This document shows positions 36,054-45,023 of a stretch of DNA of 64,000 nt, piece by piece. Source of the stretch: Stieleria sp. JC731 (GTDB lineage Bacteria > Planctomycetota > Planctomycetia > Pirellulales > Pirellulaceae). The position numbers and the translations under genes were made by a program. Numbering within the stretch: the stretch's first letter is position 1; each line of letters begins with the position of its first letter. Under the pieces are notes generated by a model. The model saw only the letters and a program-made list of their open reading frames with translations, searched no databases and had not been told where the DNA came from. The DNA lies in assembly GCF_020966635.1 (NCBI RefSeq), contig NZ_JAJKFQ010000002.1, forward strand, positions 248,001-312,000. Direction: 5' to 3'.

Positions 36054-37532
36054 ATGAGATCGCTAAACCCTCTGTCTTTAGCCTTCCCTCTGCTGATGCT
36101 TTGCATCCCATGCAGTTCTCAAGAACCATTCCCTGAAGAACACAAAGCGGTTCGGCCTTTCGTCAACGACCAGACCATGATAATTGGATGGATCGACCTG
36201 GAAAGAGCCGATCCAGTCGAAACCTGTGCGGTTCTAGCGAAAGCCACGAATGATCCCAATCTTGCAAACCTGCAACCGACCATAAAATCACTCCAAGCGA
36301 CGTTGACCCAATACGATTGCTCCAAGGTCTACGTTGTGGCCGACTTTTCAGATTTATTCGGCGGTCAGCCAAAACTAGTCCTGCCAAGCGGCAAGCCTGA
36401 AACGCTGAAACAGGTACTAACTGCTATCGCACCGCATCAACGAGTCGACGTCAAAGAGAATTGTGTGGTACTGGCGTCACCCAATGCTCAGGTAGCTTCC
36501 GACTCTGAAGCCGCTCTTCCCGAAGCCATTGTCAATGCGATCACCAACAATACCTATGCCGTTGCATTGACCATCGCCCCCAGCAGGGCCCTCCGCCATA
36601 TGCTTCCGGTCTGGAGTGCAAACACTCCACCTTCCGACATGACTTCGCTAGACTCGTTCAACCAGGTTGATAATCTTCGTGTCCTATCAATTGGTTTAGA
36701 TACAGATACGTTTAGTGCCAAAGTGTCAGCCACCATGAACAGCCCGGATGCGGCGAAGGCAGCGACCGAATGGCTAGTCAATATCATCTCTGAACAACTC
36801 GGAACCCAATTACCGGTCGCTCCCACCGCAACCGGCAATACGGCGGAACTCGTTTTCACGAATCGAGACCAGCTTGTCGGTTTGATCACCGAACTTCATA
36901 CGAAAGCGACAACCAACGCGCGGCGGACTGAGCGATTGAATGACTTTCGCGATGTCATGCTCGGATTCCACAACTTCCACGCAAGCTACAACCGCCTTCC
37001 TCCTCAAGCGATTGTCGATGCCAAGGGAAAGCGTCTGCTTAGCTGGAGAGTCGCCCTGCTTCCATTCATCGGTGAAAACGAACTTTGGAGCAAATTCCAT
37101 CTCGATGAACCGTGGGACAGTCCCAACAACAAGCCGTTGATTGAACAGATGCCTCAGGTCTACGCAGGGCCGCTTCCAATTAAAGAAGGGAAAACAACCA
37201 TGGTCGCACCAATGACGAAGGATACCGCGATGGGACGGCCAGGTGATTCCACGAAATTCAAGAACATCACTGATGGACTTTCCAATACGATCGGCGTCGT
37301 CAACGCAACGCAGGAAGCCGCAGTGATTTGGTCCAAACCGGATGACCTACCTGTCGATCAACAGAACTGGAAAAAGCATCTCGTTTCGGACGGGGAACAA
37401 AGCTTTATCGCCACCATGTGGGACGGTTCCGTTCGGCGTCTATCGGCTGACTTTGATACGGATCTGTTCTTCAAACTGCTAACGATCGACGGCGCCGAAA
37501 CTTACGACCCCGATGCTCTAAACGGGAATTGA
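36054..37532 (+). CDS. Secreted protein with DUF1559-type C-terminal domain
   Basis: 492 residues from MRSLNPLSLAFPLLMLCIPCSS; the AGGA ten bases before this ATG supports it over the upstream starts at 36015 and 36036. The N-terminal half is planctomycete-specific. The C-terminal half is like DUF1559 (FRDVMLGFHNFHASYNRLPPQA..., LLSWRVALLPFIGENELWSKFHLDEPWDSPNN..., NITDGLSNTIGVVNA, FIATMWDGSVRRLS), a domain greatly expanded in planctomycetes and usually fused to a type II pseudopilin-like N-terminus, which is missing here. It is the last gene of the sigma run; a hairpin follows. Confidence 0.82.
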   Translation: MRSLNPLSLAFPLLMLCIPCSSQEPFPEEHKAVRPFVNDQTMIIGWIDLERADPVETCAVLAKATNDPNLANLQPTIKSLQATLTQYDCSKVYVVADFSDLFGGQPKLVLPSGKPETLKQVLTAIAPHQRVDVKENCVVLASPNAQVASDSEAALPEAIVNAITNNTYAVALTIAPSRALRHMLPVWSANTPPSDMTSLDSFNQVDNLRVLSIGLDTDTFSAKVSATMNSPDAAKAATEWLVNIISEQLGTQLPVAPTATGNTAELVFTNRDQLVGLITELHTKATTNARRTERLNDFRDVMLGFHNFHASYNRLPPQAIVDAKGKRLLSWRVALLPFIGENELWSKFHLDEPWDSPNNKPLIEQMPQVYAGPLPIKEGKTTMVAPMTKDTAMGRPGDSTKFKNITDGLSNTIGVVNATQEAAVIWSKPDDLPVDQQNWKKHLVSDGEQSFIATMWDGSVRRLSADFDTDLFFKLLTIDGAETYDPDALNGN

Positions 37533-37600
37533 AAACTGGGACAAATGCGGCTTCGCCACGGCCGAAGCCGCGCATGATCGGTTCCCTGTCTCTACCGACC

Positions 37601-37623
37601 GTTTTATCGAAAAACGATAAAAC
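37601..37623 (+). promoter_or_regulatory. Palindrome 1 before DUF2975 gene (also possible terminator)
   Basis: GTTTTATCG-AAAAA-CGATAAAAC: a perfect 9-bp stem. It is 68 bp past the stop of the DUF1559 gene, so it may also end that transcript. Its core TTTATCG-N5-CGATAAA has the same geometry as the palindrome at 37651-37669. Confidence 0.6.
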
Positions 37624-37640
37624 AACATTGACTTGTGATC

Positions 37641-37678
37641 GCTCCTGGTGTTTATTGATAAACAATAAACACAGGAGC
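37641..37678 (+). promoter_or_regulatory. Palindrome 2: hairpin covering the Shine-Dalgarno of the DUF2975 gene
   Basis: GCTCCTGGTGTTTATTG (37641-37657) pairs with CAATAAACACAGGAGC (37663-37678) with one bulge, loop ATAAA. The 3' arm contains AGGAG (37673-37677), which lies 8 bases before the ATG at 37686. Folding would hide the ribosome site. At DNA level its core TTTATTG-N5-CAATAAA mirrors palindrome 1, with centres 48 bp apart. Confidence 0.6.
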
Positions 37679-37685
37679 ATCGCAA

Positions 37686-38321
37686 ATGAACACAAAACCA
37701 ATCTCACTGAGCTTGCTAAAGCTTTTTGTCAATGTCTGGTGGTGGGGACTGATCGCGACAGCAGCTATCGCATCGCTTTGGATCACACTCGCACCGTCGG
37801 CCATCGACCATCGGTCGTTCACTGGATACGCTAGTCATATCGACACGTCGCCACTGCAGGCGATCGACCGAAGCGGTCATGAAGTCAACGTCGAATTCGA
37901 CGGCCCTGCGAAAGTCAAACTTACCTACGCCGATGCCATCGAGACCGAACCGCCAGGATTCAAATACAAAGCCCTTGCGTTAGTGTTTCTGGGCGCAGCG
38001 TTTTCCGTCTCGCTCTGTTTTGTCAAACAGCTTCGCGATATCGTTCGGACCATCGACCAAGACGATCCGTTTGTCCCCGAGAATGCGTCTCGACTGCGGA
38101 CGATCGGAATGCTGATCATGCTTTTCGCATTTGCCAAAGGCCTGGGACAATTCTTGATTTCCGGCTATGCCGACACGATGGTCACACCGACCGGCTTTAA
38201 TCTAAACGGTCGCCTGGAATTTCCCGCCGGATTGTTCACCGTCGCGATCGTCGTCTTGGTGCTGTCGGAAGTCTTTCGTCACGGCACTAGAATTCGCGAA
38301 GAACAGTCGCTGACCATTTAG
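37686..38321 (+). CDS. DUF2975 membrane protein
   Basis: 211 residues with four hydrophobic segments: LFVNVWWWGLIATAAIASLWITL, ALALVFLGAAFSVSLCFV, IGMLIMLFAFAKGLGQFLI and GLFTVAIVVLVLSEVFRHG. The pattern VKQLRDIVRTIDQDDPFVPENASRLRTIGMLI is the DUF2975 signature (inter-TM loop with DPF). DUF2975 is typically next to a small YozG-like XRE regulator, as here (38353-38556), and the pair is thought to sense or react to an envelope condition. Both are tightly linked with 31 bp between. Two related palindromes lie upstream. Confidence 0.85.
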   Translation: MNTKPISLSLLKLFVNVWWWGLIATAAIASLWITLAPSAIDHRSFTGYASHIDTSPLQAIDRSGHEVNVEFDGPAKVKLTYADAIETEPPGFKYKALALVFLGAAFSVSLCFVKQLRDIVRTIDQDDPFVPENASRLRTIGMLIMLFAFAKGLGQFLISGYADTMVTPTGFNLNGRLEFPAGLFTVAIVVLVLSEVFRHGTRIREEQSLTI

Positions 38322-38331
38322 AGCCTATCCG

Positions 38332-38350
38332 AAAAGAGGCCTGACCCCTT
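38332..38350. repeat. Solo RAYT-end motif between DUF2975 and its regulator
   Basis: AAAAGAGGCCTGACCCCTT is the inverse of the 30437-30456 end. It lies between the DUF2975 stop and the regulator ATG (38353), occupying the leader of the regulator gene. Confidence 0.75.
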
Positions 38351-38352
38351 AA

Positions 38353-38556
38353 ATGATTCGAATAAAGCTTTCCGAAGTGATGCAAGAAAAAGATGCGTCA
38401 CTAACTGAGCTGGCGGATGAAGTCGGAATCACGCTGGCCAACCTTTCCATCCTTAAGACAGGCAAAGCAAAAGCCGTTCGCTTTTCCACACTTGATGCGA
38501 TCTGCCGAGCGTTGAAATGCCAACCCGGTGACATCATCACCTTCGAAGATGACTAA
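38353..38556 (+). CDS. Small XRE-family transcriptional regulator (YozG-like)
   Basis: 67 residues, almost all one helix-turn-helix domain: IRIKLSEVMQEKDASLTELADEVGITLANLSILKTGKAKAVRFSTLDAICRALKCQPGDIITFED. This is the YozG/Cro-C1 type seen with DUF2975. Probably binds a palindrome and controls its own operon; the twin TTTATYG-N5-CRATAAA palindromes upstream of DUF2975 are the best candidates. No Shine-Dalgarno sequence is clear, since a RAYT-end motif stands directly before the ATG. Confidence 0.85.
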   Translation: MIRIKLSEVMQEKDASLTELADEVGITLANLSILKTGKAKAVRFSTLDAICRALKCQPGDIITFEDD

Positions 38557-38640
38557 TATCGATGCGACTTAAGTTCGCTGGTGAGCAACAACCAACCGTG
38601 TCGACTTTGCGATCCACCCTACAAGTCACCGTACAGGCTT

Positions 38641-39321
38641 TTACCGTACAGGCTTTTTACGACGAGCCTGATTGATTTCGCATTCTTCTGGATCATGCAC
38701 TGACTCCAGCTGATTCAGCGAATCTTGAATGCGAATGCGATATTCCTCGACCGATTCTGATTCATCGGGAAGGATCGGTTCGGCAAAATAGGCGTCGATC
38801 TTCGTGAAAGGCACCGGAATCTGCATCCGGTCCCACGTTTTCGACAGGATGAAACGCTTTCTTGGGATCGTGACCACGTTAAGGACTGCGGCACCAGAAG
38901 ATCGCGAAAGAACCGCGATCCCCTTACGAACATGATTTCGAGGCCCACGCGGTCCGTCGACAGCAAGCACCACCGATGCGTCGATCGCAACGTGTTCGAT
39001 CATTTGATCAAGAGCTTGACGTCCGCCTTTCTCGCGATTGGTCCGCCGACTTGATCCACGGACAGCCTTGATTCGAAGCAATCGATAGGCCGGAATCAAT
39101 AATTGGCCATCTTCAGAAGCTGAAACCATTGCCGCAGTGTTCGGCTCGCGATTGATCGCTGCGGCGACCGAATGGGCATGAAGGATCGAAAACGCGTAAG
39201 GCCGTCCCGCATCACGCAAACGCTCGCGAGGATCATTGTGTGCTGTCACACGACATGTCACCCGCAGGGCGAGCATGACGAATCCCAGCATCCACGATTG
39301 AACCGTCAACAAGACCGACAT
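38641..39321 (-). CDS. DUF374 family lysophospholipid acyltransferase-like protein
   Basis: 226 residues. An N-terminal hydrophobic segment (VLLTVQSWMLGFVMLAL) anchors it to the inner membrane. The acyltransferase-superfamily signature appears as ILHAHSVAAA (HxxxxD-like block; in DUF374 usually H..H.....), SASEDGQLLIPAYRLL, RGSSRRTNREKGGRQAL and the conserved VLAVDGPRGPRNHVRKGIAVLSRSSGAAVLNV. DUF374 proteins are predicted to acylate lipid A or glycerophospholipids. It lies downstream of the DEAD-box gene on the same strand but past a strong terminator, so it has its own promoter. Confidence 0.82.
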   Translation of the reverse strand: MSVLLTVQSWMLGFVMLALRVTCRVTAHNDPRERLRDAGRPYAFSILHAHSVAAAINREPNTAAMVSASEDGQLLIPAYRLLRIKAVRGSSRRTNREKGGRQALDQMIEHVAIDASVVLAVDGPRGPRNHVRKGIAVLSRSSGAAVLNVVTIPRKRFILSKTWDRMQIPVPFTKIDAYFAEPILPDESESVEEYRIRIQDSLNQLESVHDPEECEINQARRKKPVR

Positions 39322-39533
39322 AAGGGTACCACTAAGAAAACTCGATGGAATCCGCCTCGCGAAACTGCCTGTATCACGCTTGGTACTTCACCAACTTTGG
39401 AGCGCCGCATCGATGCGATCCCGGGAACGCCTATCAACACAAAAGCCCATCCGCTTCATCTGGCTTTCGCGTCGCCTCTTTTCGTGATCGCAATAGCAAA
39501 GCTGATCGGCAACGTATCGTCCAGCTAGGCATG

Positions 39534-39569
39534 CCAAAAAAAATATCGCCTCCCACACAGGAGGCGATA
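39534..39569 (-). terminator. Rho-independent terminator of the DEAD-box gene
   Basis: TATCGCCTCC (39544-39553) and GGAGGCGATA (39560-39569) form a perfect 10-bp stem with loop CACACA. On the minus strand it is followed by a run of eight Ts (from the A-run at 39536-39543). It lies 14 bp past the helicase stop. Confidence 0.93.
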
Positions 39570-39582
39570 CCCTTCAAACGTT

Positions 39583-40929
39583 CTAAGCCGATGTCACATT
39601 GGGACGCCGTTTGTGACGACGCTTTGCCTGCCCGGTCGCCTGTTGATGACTCGAGTGCTGCCCCTTGGACTTGCGAGCCTTTGAATTCAGCGATTTTGAA
39701 TTTTGCGACTTTGTGGAATTGCCTTGCGGTCGAGGCGACGAACCGCGACGACGGCCACCGTGCGATCGTTTTTTTGCCGGAGATCCTGATGAAGCCGAAT
39801 GTTGAAATTCGGGATTCTCAATCCGCAGCTTGAAACCGATCAAATTTTCGATCGCTTTCAGCTCTTGCATCTCACCGGAGGTACAAAACGAAACCGCCAC
39901 ACCCTCGGCACCCGCACGCCCGGTTCGGCCAACGCGGTGGACATAGCTTTCCGGTTCGACAGGCATATCAAAATTGACAACGTGCGATACGCCGTCGATA
40001 TCGATACCACGAGCCGCAACATCGGTTGCGATCAAGGTCGTCACGCGATTCTTTCGAAAAGCCTCCAACGCACGCTGACGCGCTGATTGCGACTTGTTGC
40101 CGTGGATCGCCAACGCCTCGATGCCTTCGCGGGCAAGCTTTTTAACGAGGTTGTTCGCTCCATGTTTTGTGCGGGTGAACACAATGGTGCGGTCGACTTG
40201 GTCGTTGGACAAGAACGAATGAAGCGCCTTGACCTTGCCACTCGTTTCAACAAAGCGCAAAGACTGCTTCACGCCATCGGCGGTCAGTGCTTTGCTGGGT
40301 ACAGTCACGCTGACGGGATTGAACAAGAATGTCGCGGCTAGCTCGCGAATTTTTGGTGACAGCGTCGCCGAAAAGAACATCGACTGCCGATCCTCGGGAA
40401 GCTTCGCGACAATTTTGCGAAGTGCCGGGAGGAAGCCCATATCAAGCATCCGATCGGCTTCGTCCAAGACAAAAATTTGGATGTCAGCGAAGTTGACTTT
40501 GCCTTGGTCCATCAGGTCAATCAAGCGACCGGGTGTCGCGATCAGCACGTCAGTGCCTTTGCTGAGCGAGCGGACCTGTGCGTTTTGTTTAATGCCACCG
40601 TAAACAAGCGTTTGGCGGAACCGCATGTGCTTGCCATAGTCAGCAAAACTGTCCGCGATTTGAATCACCAATTCACGCGTCGGGGCCAAAATCAAAACGG
40701 TCGGGTGATAGGGCCGAGTCTTCGGCTTTTCACAGCCCAAGTAATCAAGAATCGGAATCGCGAAAGCCGCTGTCTTTCCGGTGCCGGTGCTGGCACAACC
40801 AAGAATATCAAGCCCTTCGATCGCTGGCGGAATCGCTTTTGATTGAATCGGGGTGGGTGTTGTGTAGTTCAACTCGCGTAGTGCTTTTTCAAGCGGGCTG
40901 AACAATTTCAATGTTTCAAAACTTTGCAT
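39583..40929 (-). CDS. DEAD-box ATP-dependent RNA helicase (RhlE-like)
   Basis: 448 residues. All helicase motifs are present: Q-motif TPTPIQSKAIP, motif I ASTGTGKT, Ia PTRELVIQI, Ib TPGRLIDLM, II VLDEADRMLDMGF, III SAT (FFSATLS), IV-V VFTRTKHGANNLV and ATDVAARGIDI, VI HRVGRTGRAG. The last 65 residues are basic and low-complexity (KKRSHGGRRRGSSPRPQGN...), typical of RhlE-type RNA-binding tails. It unwinds RNA in ribosome assembly, mRNA decay and cold adaptation. An open stretch of over 800 bp upstream on its strand may hold a long 5' leader. Confidence 0.95.
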   Translation of the reverse strand: MQSFETLKLFSPLEKALRELNYTTPTPIQSKAIPPAIEGLDILGCASTGTGKTAAFAIPILDYLGCEKPKTRPYHPTVLILAPTRELVIQIADSFADYGKHMRFRQTLVYGGIKQNAQVRSLSKGTDVLIATPGRLIDLMDQGKVNFADIQIFVLDEADRMLDMGFLPALRKIVAKLPEDRQSMFFSATLSPKIRELAATFLFNPVSVTVPSKALTADGVKQSLRFVETSGKVKALHSFLSNDQVDRTIVFTRTKHGANNLVKKLAREGIEALAIHGNKSQSARQRALEAFRKNRVTTLIATDVAARGIDIDGVSHVVNFDMPVEPESYVHRVGRTGRAGAEGVAVSFCTSGEMQELKAIENLIGFKLRIENPEFQHSASSGSPAKKRSHGGRRRGSSPRPQGNSTKSQNSKSLNSKARKSKGQHSSHQQATGQAKRRHKRRPNVTSA

Positions 40930-41755
40930 CTAAATAACTCCACTCGACACACGCATCCATCGTCGCTGCGATGTGGTCGGTGCTGCCTATTGGCGATTTT
41001 GCTTCGCACGGGATCAAGAATAACGAAGCGGAGACGAATTCGTCTGGCGGCGAAAAGTGCTGGCATGAACCGAGGGCGTACATTCCCAAGGCTGCTGATC
41101 CATCAGCGACAATACCGCGTGAACTGAACTCGCTGCCAACAAGAATGCGAACGAGTGAATTGCGTCTAATGACGCAAACCGCTTCTCCAATGGGTCAACA
41201 CGACCGTTGTTTAGCGGCAAATGGCAAACACCGGTTTGCCGTTAGAGAAGTTTCTTCCTACCTCAGGTGGGCTTCTCTTGATCGGACGACGCGACTATTG
41301 AACGTCGCCTCTCTCATTCATCCGATCGATTCATGCATTTGGGTGCTCATAGGACACACCAATTCACCTAAGCCTACAACCATGGCACCTAAATGCCAAC
41401 TGCAATTGTCAAGCCTTGTTCAATTTGCACCAACGCGGCGCGTTACAAAGCTCTTTGGTGCGACACGGCACCAAAGTATTCATCCATCGGTTGCCCGGCA
41501 CCGCCCCCCGACCGGCTACGAAGCGACATTGGCCCCCAATCCAACGGCAATTCTTCATCTGTCGCTCATACGACTTTTGCCAGCTTTTGACGGCCCAGCC
41601 TGAGACGCGGCTGCCGCGATAGACGGCCCCAGGCGTGCTTTCTGTATCGCAACAGGAATTCACGAAAAGTGTTTAAGCGGTTGTGCAGAGTTCTTCGCAG
41701 GTACCCACAACCAACTCTGGTGCGAATTGAAACCAACAAATTCACGAGAATAACA
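40930..41755. other. Long gene-poor region upstream of the helicase and ankyrin genes
   Basis: 826 bp between two divergent genes. There are two hairpins: GGCAAAC (41223-41229) with GTTTGCC (41234-41240), and AGAGAAG (41244-41250) with CTTCTCT (41272-41278) enclosing further pairing. A 210-codon open frame (40971-41603) and several smaller ones lack any family features and look non-coding. A long cold-inducible 5' leader of the helicase mRNA is possible but unproven. Confidence 0.4.
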
Positions 41756-43027
41756 ATGTCCCTGAAAAGCCTGCGACTCAAGTTCGCTTCGGCACTTGCC
41801 GCATTTGCCGTGATCACAGCAGGGGTACAAGCATTTGCCCAAGCTTCATCGAATGTCGAACTTCCACGATCAGAAACGATCGCTAGTGAAACAGCAGCCT
41901 CTAACAATATCACCAGCTCGAACCAGCCGCTCTACCAACGGCTATGTGAGCTCAATCGAGGATGGCTAGACCTTACGCCCCGCTTCGACCAGCTAACACA
42001 GCCGGTGAAGATGAATAGCGAGCACTCGCTGATCCAAATACACCTTCGCTTGGTAACGCTTGAACTTCTCGCCGCAGACGTTTCTCATCTGACGCCAGAG
42101 CAGAAATCAAACCGAGCAAAGCACATTGAAACCCTGAAGGCTTATACCGCCGCAGGTAGGTTCCCCAAAAACATCTATATCGCTGGCCGATGCCCGGTCT
42201 TTATCGATGCAAAAGGAACCCACTGCGCCGTCGGTTACCTCATTGCCGCCTCAGGCAATGCTGAGCTGGCAGAACAGATCAACGCAGAACACCAGCTAGA
42301 CTTCCTTGCGAATATCAAAACCGATGGCCTTTCCCAGTGGCAGCAGTCATCAGGACTTGGATTAAACGAACTGGCTCTCATCCAGCCAACCTACCACCAC
42401 TTCCGCAGCACAACGCTTCGCTACCCAAAGGAGCTTGAACAGCTAATTCTTGGTAACCCCGAACCACTGCGTGACTTGATCGAGAACGGAAAGCTAAGCG
42501 TCCACGCCAAAGCAAGCGGAAAGACATTGCTGCACTTTGCCGCCGCAGCAGGTGAACTGGATTTGGTTAAGCGACTGGTCGAAATGGGCGCAGATATCGA
42601 AGCCTGTTCGGATCTTGGCTGCGAAAAAACCTCGCTCACGAAAGCTGGTCGCTACAAACTGGTCAGCATTCTTTGGGATCAGCCTGTCAAAGTTTCTAGC
42701 GATGGCAAACGCGGCATTGGGGTTTATGGACCGGTATTCGCCACCTCTCGCGGCGGCTTTGTTGCGGACGTGCTGACAGATTACACGGGTGGGACCGCTG
42801 GCTTAAATGCGTTGGACTATGCCACACGCCCACCAACGGGGAGCGGCTACCGCATGGTCTCATACCGAAAAATCAGTCCAATTACGTTCGGAATGAAAAA
42901 GCTCCCTGTCGACGAAGCGTTCGAAGAGCTTTTGAACAATCGAAAGGCGGTCGCTCAGTGGCTAATAGAACAAGGCATGCAAACGTTGGAGCAACGAGAG
43001 CAAGCTTCGAACCATGAAGGCAACTGA
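41756..43027 (+). CDS. Secreted protein with an ankyrin-repeat segment
   Basis: 423 residues from MSLKSLRLKFASALAAFAVITAGVQAFAQA (signal peptide); the frame opens at 41669. The N-terminal part (50-240) is a domain with RCPVFIDAKGTHCAVGYLIAASG, a Cys-containing motif seen in uncharacterised secreted proteins. An ankyrin-like unit, LSVHAKASGKTLLHFAAAAGELDLVKRLVEMGADIEA, sits near residue 245-285. The C-terminal part has no recognised domain. Likely exported and involved in protein contacts; function unknown. A 7-bp hairpin (43094-43114) follows. Confidence 0.72.
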   Translation: MSLKSLRLKFASALAAFAVITAGVQAFAQASSNVELPRSETIASETAASNNITSSNQPLYQRLCELNRGWLDLTPRFDQLTQPVKMNSEHSLIQIHLRLVTLELLAADVSHLTPEQKSNRAKHIETLKAYTAAGRFPKNIYIAGRCPVFIDAKGTHCAVGYLIAASGNAELAEQINAEHQLDFLANIKTDGLSQWQQSSGLGLNELALIQPTYHHFRSTTLRYPKELEQLILGNPEPLRDLIENGKLSVHAKASGKTLLHFAAAAGELDLVKRLVEMGADIEACSDLGCEKTSLTKAGRYKLVSILWDQPVKVSSDGKRGIGVYGPVFATSRGGFVADVLTDYTGGTAGLNALDYATRPPTGSGYRMVSYRKISPITFGMKKLPVDEAFEELLNNRKAVAQWLIEQGMQTLEQREQASNHEGN

Positions 43028-43403
43028 CTCTCCTCAGCAATGAACCATCCCGACAGGTGCACAGGAACTTCCGCAGATCAAGACTTTTCAGACGCAGGTC
43101 TTGTGCACCTGCGATTCGACAAACAGACGAAATCAAGCGGCCCGTTGACGGTCTTTCTTAGACGATATCTTGTGAGTGACACCAGGCTTGGGGTTCGTCC
43201 TCAATTCAAGCAGACGGACTAACGGCACCGCTTCGCCGACATTTGGCAATGAAAACGCCCCTTCGAAGTTGACGTTTATCCCGTTTCATCATGTCGCTCA
43301 GGCGGATCGAAATGATCGGTTGGATGATGACGGTTGCCAGCCCGATAAGCAGACCTACCAATCGGATAAAGCGATACCTTTTTGACGTGTCTGGTGACCG
43401 ACA
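43028..43403. other. Intergenic region
   Basis: 376 bp. CGCAGGT (43094-43100) pairs with ACCTGCG (43108-43114), a possible weak terminator of the ankyrin gene. No gene is seen; the short ORFs here have no recognisable features. Confidence 0.45.
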
Positions 43404-44915
43404 ATGAATGTGAAAACGTTGCGAGTACTTTTCACTTTGGCTGCCTTAGGGTTTACCCAAGCTAGCGATGCCCGAGGCCAAGAAACATTCCAATCGCCCT
43501 CACTGATTCGCCTGCAGCAACAAGTCGATGCGCAAGCGTTTGAAATCGATCAGCTGAAGCAATTGCTGAATGAACAGCAGACCGCAACATCACTTCCCTT
43601 TGGAATCTTCCCTGACGACAGTGACACCGACTGCACACCAGGAAGCATCGCCCGCATCCCCTTGGTCATCCAACAGCCGGTCGAAGTCGATTGCGATGGC
43701 TTACTCGAATCCGGACCATCGCATCAGACGATTGATTTCTATTCGGACTTCAATAAAGGGTTCACGATCGTTCCCTTTGACAAACAAGCTCATCCCTTTC
43801 AGCTAAAAATCTGCAGCTGGATTCAGTTTCGACATCATGACTTCGAACAAGACATCACCTCGTGGACCGATCAATCGGGCACAACTCGTTCGGTTCGACA
43901 CCGCAACGTATTTGACATCGAGCGTGCCCGTCTTGTGTTTAAAGGATATGCCGTCGACGAGCGTTTGACCTATTTCCTGCAGCTCGATGGCGACACAGAT
44001 GGTTCACACACGGTTGACTTCATGGATTATTGGTGGGGATGGCAACTGACCGAAAACTTTCGAATTCAGATGGGCAAACGCAAAGTCCCCGGAAGCCGCC
44101 AGTGGATCATGTCGGCACGACGCACTCGCTTTGCCGACCGCCCGATGGCAAACGATTTCTTTCGACCTGATCGAACCGTCGGAATCTTCGGAATCGGAAC
44201 GATTGGCGAGCGCTGCCAATACCAACTGATGGCCGGAGATGGCTATCGAAATGCAAATGTACCTAACTCACGCAGTGACGATCGCTTCGCATTTGCCGCC
44301 AGTAGCTACATCGATCCTTGGGGAGACTTTGGCGGGCAACTCGTCGATTTTGATCATTCCTGCACCCCACTGGTCCGAATTGGACATTCATTCGTCTATT
44401 CAAAACAAACGTCTGACCAAAGAGGTGTGCCACTGAGTGAAGCTGATTTCGTCCGGCTTTCTGACGGAACGCGTTTGACGCAAACCGGTGCGATCGGCCC
44501 CGGGGCGACGGTATCGAATTACGACATCTACATGTATGGAATTGATGCTGCGATCAAGTACATGGGCTGGAGCTTCGATTCTGAGATATATATGCGATGG
44601 ATCGAAAGCTTGACCGCTGATCAACCTTTGCCGCAAAGCAGCCTGGAACAGCATGGCTTCTACGTCGAAGGCGGTCGGTTCCTGATACCCAAACGACTCG
44701 ATGCGAACCTTCGATATTCGCAGGTTAGTGGGATGTTTGGAAACGGACTCGAATATGCAGTTGGCTTCAATTGGTATCCGCTGTCTGTCCCCCAAGTCAA
44801 AGTGACGTTCGATATTACAGAGTTAGACAGCAGCCCATTGCAAAGCACACCGAGTGATATTTTGGTCGGTGACGATGGAACGTTATTCCGGACACAGTTT
44901 CAGGCGGAGTATTAG
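43404..44915 (+). CDS. Phosphate-selective porin O/P-like outer-membrane protein
   Basis: 503 residues. A signal peptide (VLFTLAALGFTQASDARGQ) is followed by a short coiled coil (IRLQQQVDAQAFEIDQLKQLLNEQQ), typical of trimeric OprO/P-type porins, and then a beta-barrel region (about 100-503) with many amphipathic strands such as RIQMGKRKVPGSRQWIM, FRPDRTVGIFGIG and WSFDSEIYMRWIESL. It ends with FRTQFQAEY, aromatic-terminated as usual for outer-membrane barrels. Substrate probably anionic, but not provable. It stands alone upstream of the BRCT/SWIM gene run. Confidence 0.82.
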   Translation: MNVKTLRVLFTLAALGFTQASDARGQETFQSPSLIRLQQQVDAQAFEIDQLKQLLNEQQTATSLPFGIFPDDSDTDCTPGSIARIPLVIQQPVEVDCDGLLESGPSHQTIDFYSDFNKGFTIVPFDKQAHPFQLKICSWIQFRHHDFEQDITSWTDQSGTTRSVRHRNVFDIERARLVFKGYAVDERLTYFLQLDGDTDGSHTVDFMDYWWGWQLTENFRIQMGKRKVPGSRQWIMSARRTRFADRPMANDFFRPDRTVGIFGIGTIGERCQYQLMAGDGYRNANVPNSRSDDRFAFAASSYIDPWGDFGGQLVDFDHSCTPLVRIGHSFVYSKQTSDQRGVPLSEADFVRLSDGTRLTQTGAIGPGATVSNYDIYMYGIDAAIKYMGWSFDSEIYMRWIESLTADQPLPQSSLEQHGFYVEGGRFLIPKRLDANLRYSQVSGMFGNGLEYAVGFNWYPLSVPQVKVTFDITELDSSPLQSTPSDILVGDDGTLFRTQFQAEY

Positions 44916-45023
44916 GCCACAAATTCAGTAGGTCACTTCGTAAAAAATCCTGACCTGAAATCCTCACCCGAGCCGCGCGGCACCTGGTTGTGCTGTACAA
45001 CTTAGGCTTTGGAGAGGACAACG

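Noticed and set aside
40971-41603. 210-codon open frame on the plus strand upstream of the ankyrin gene
   Set aside because: No domain, odd composition (many Pro/His/Arg/Ser), no ribosome site, and it overlaps other frames; most likely non-coding leader DNA.
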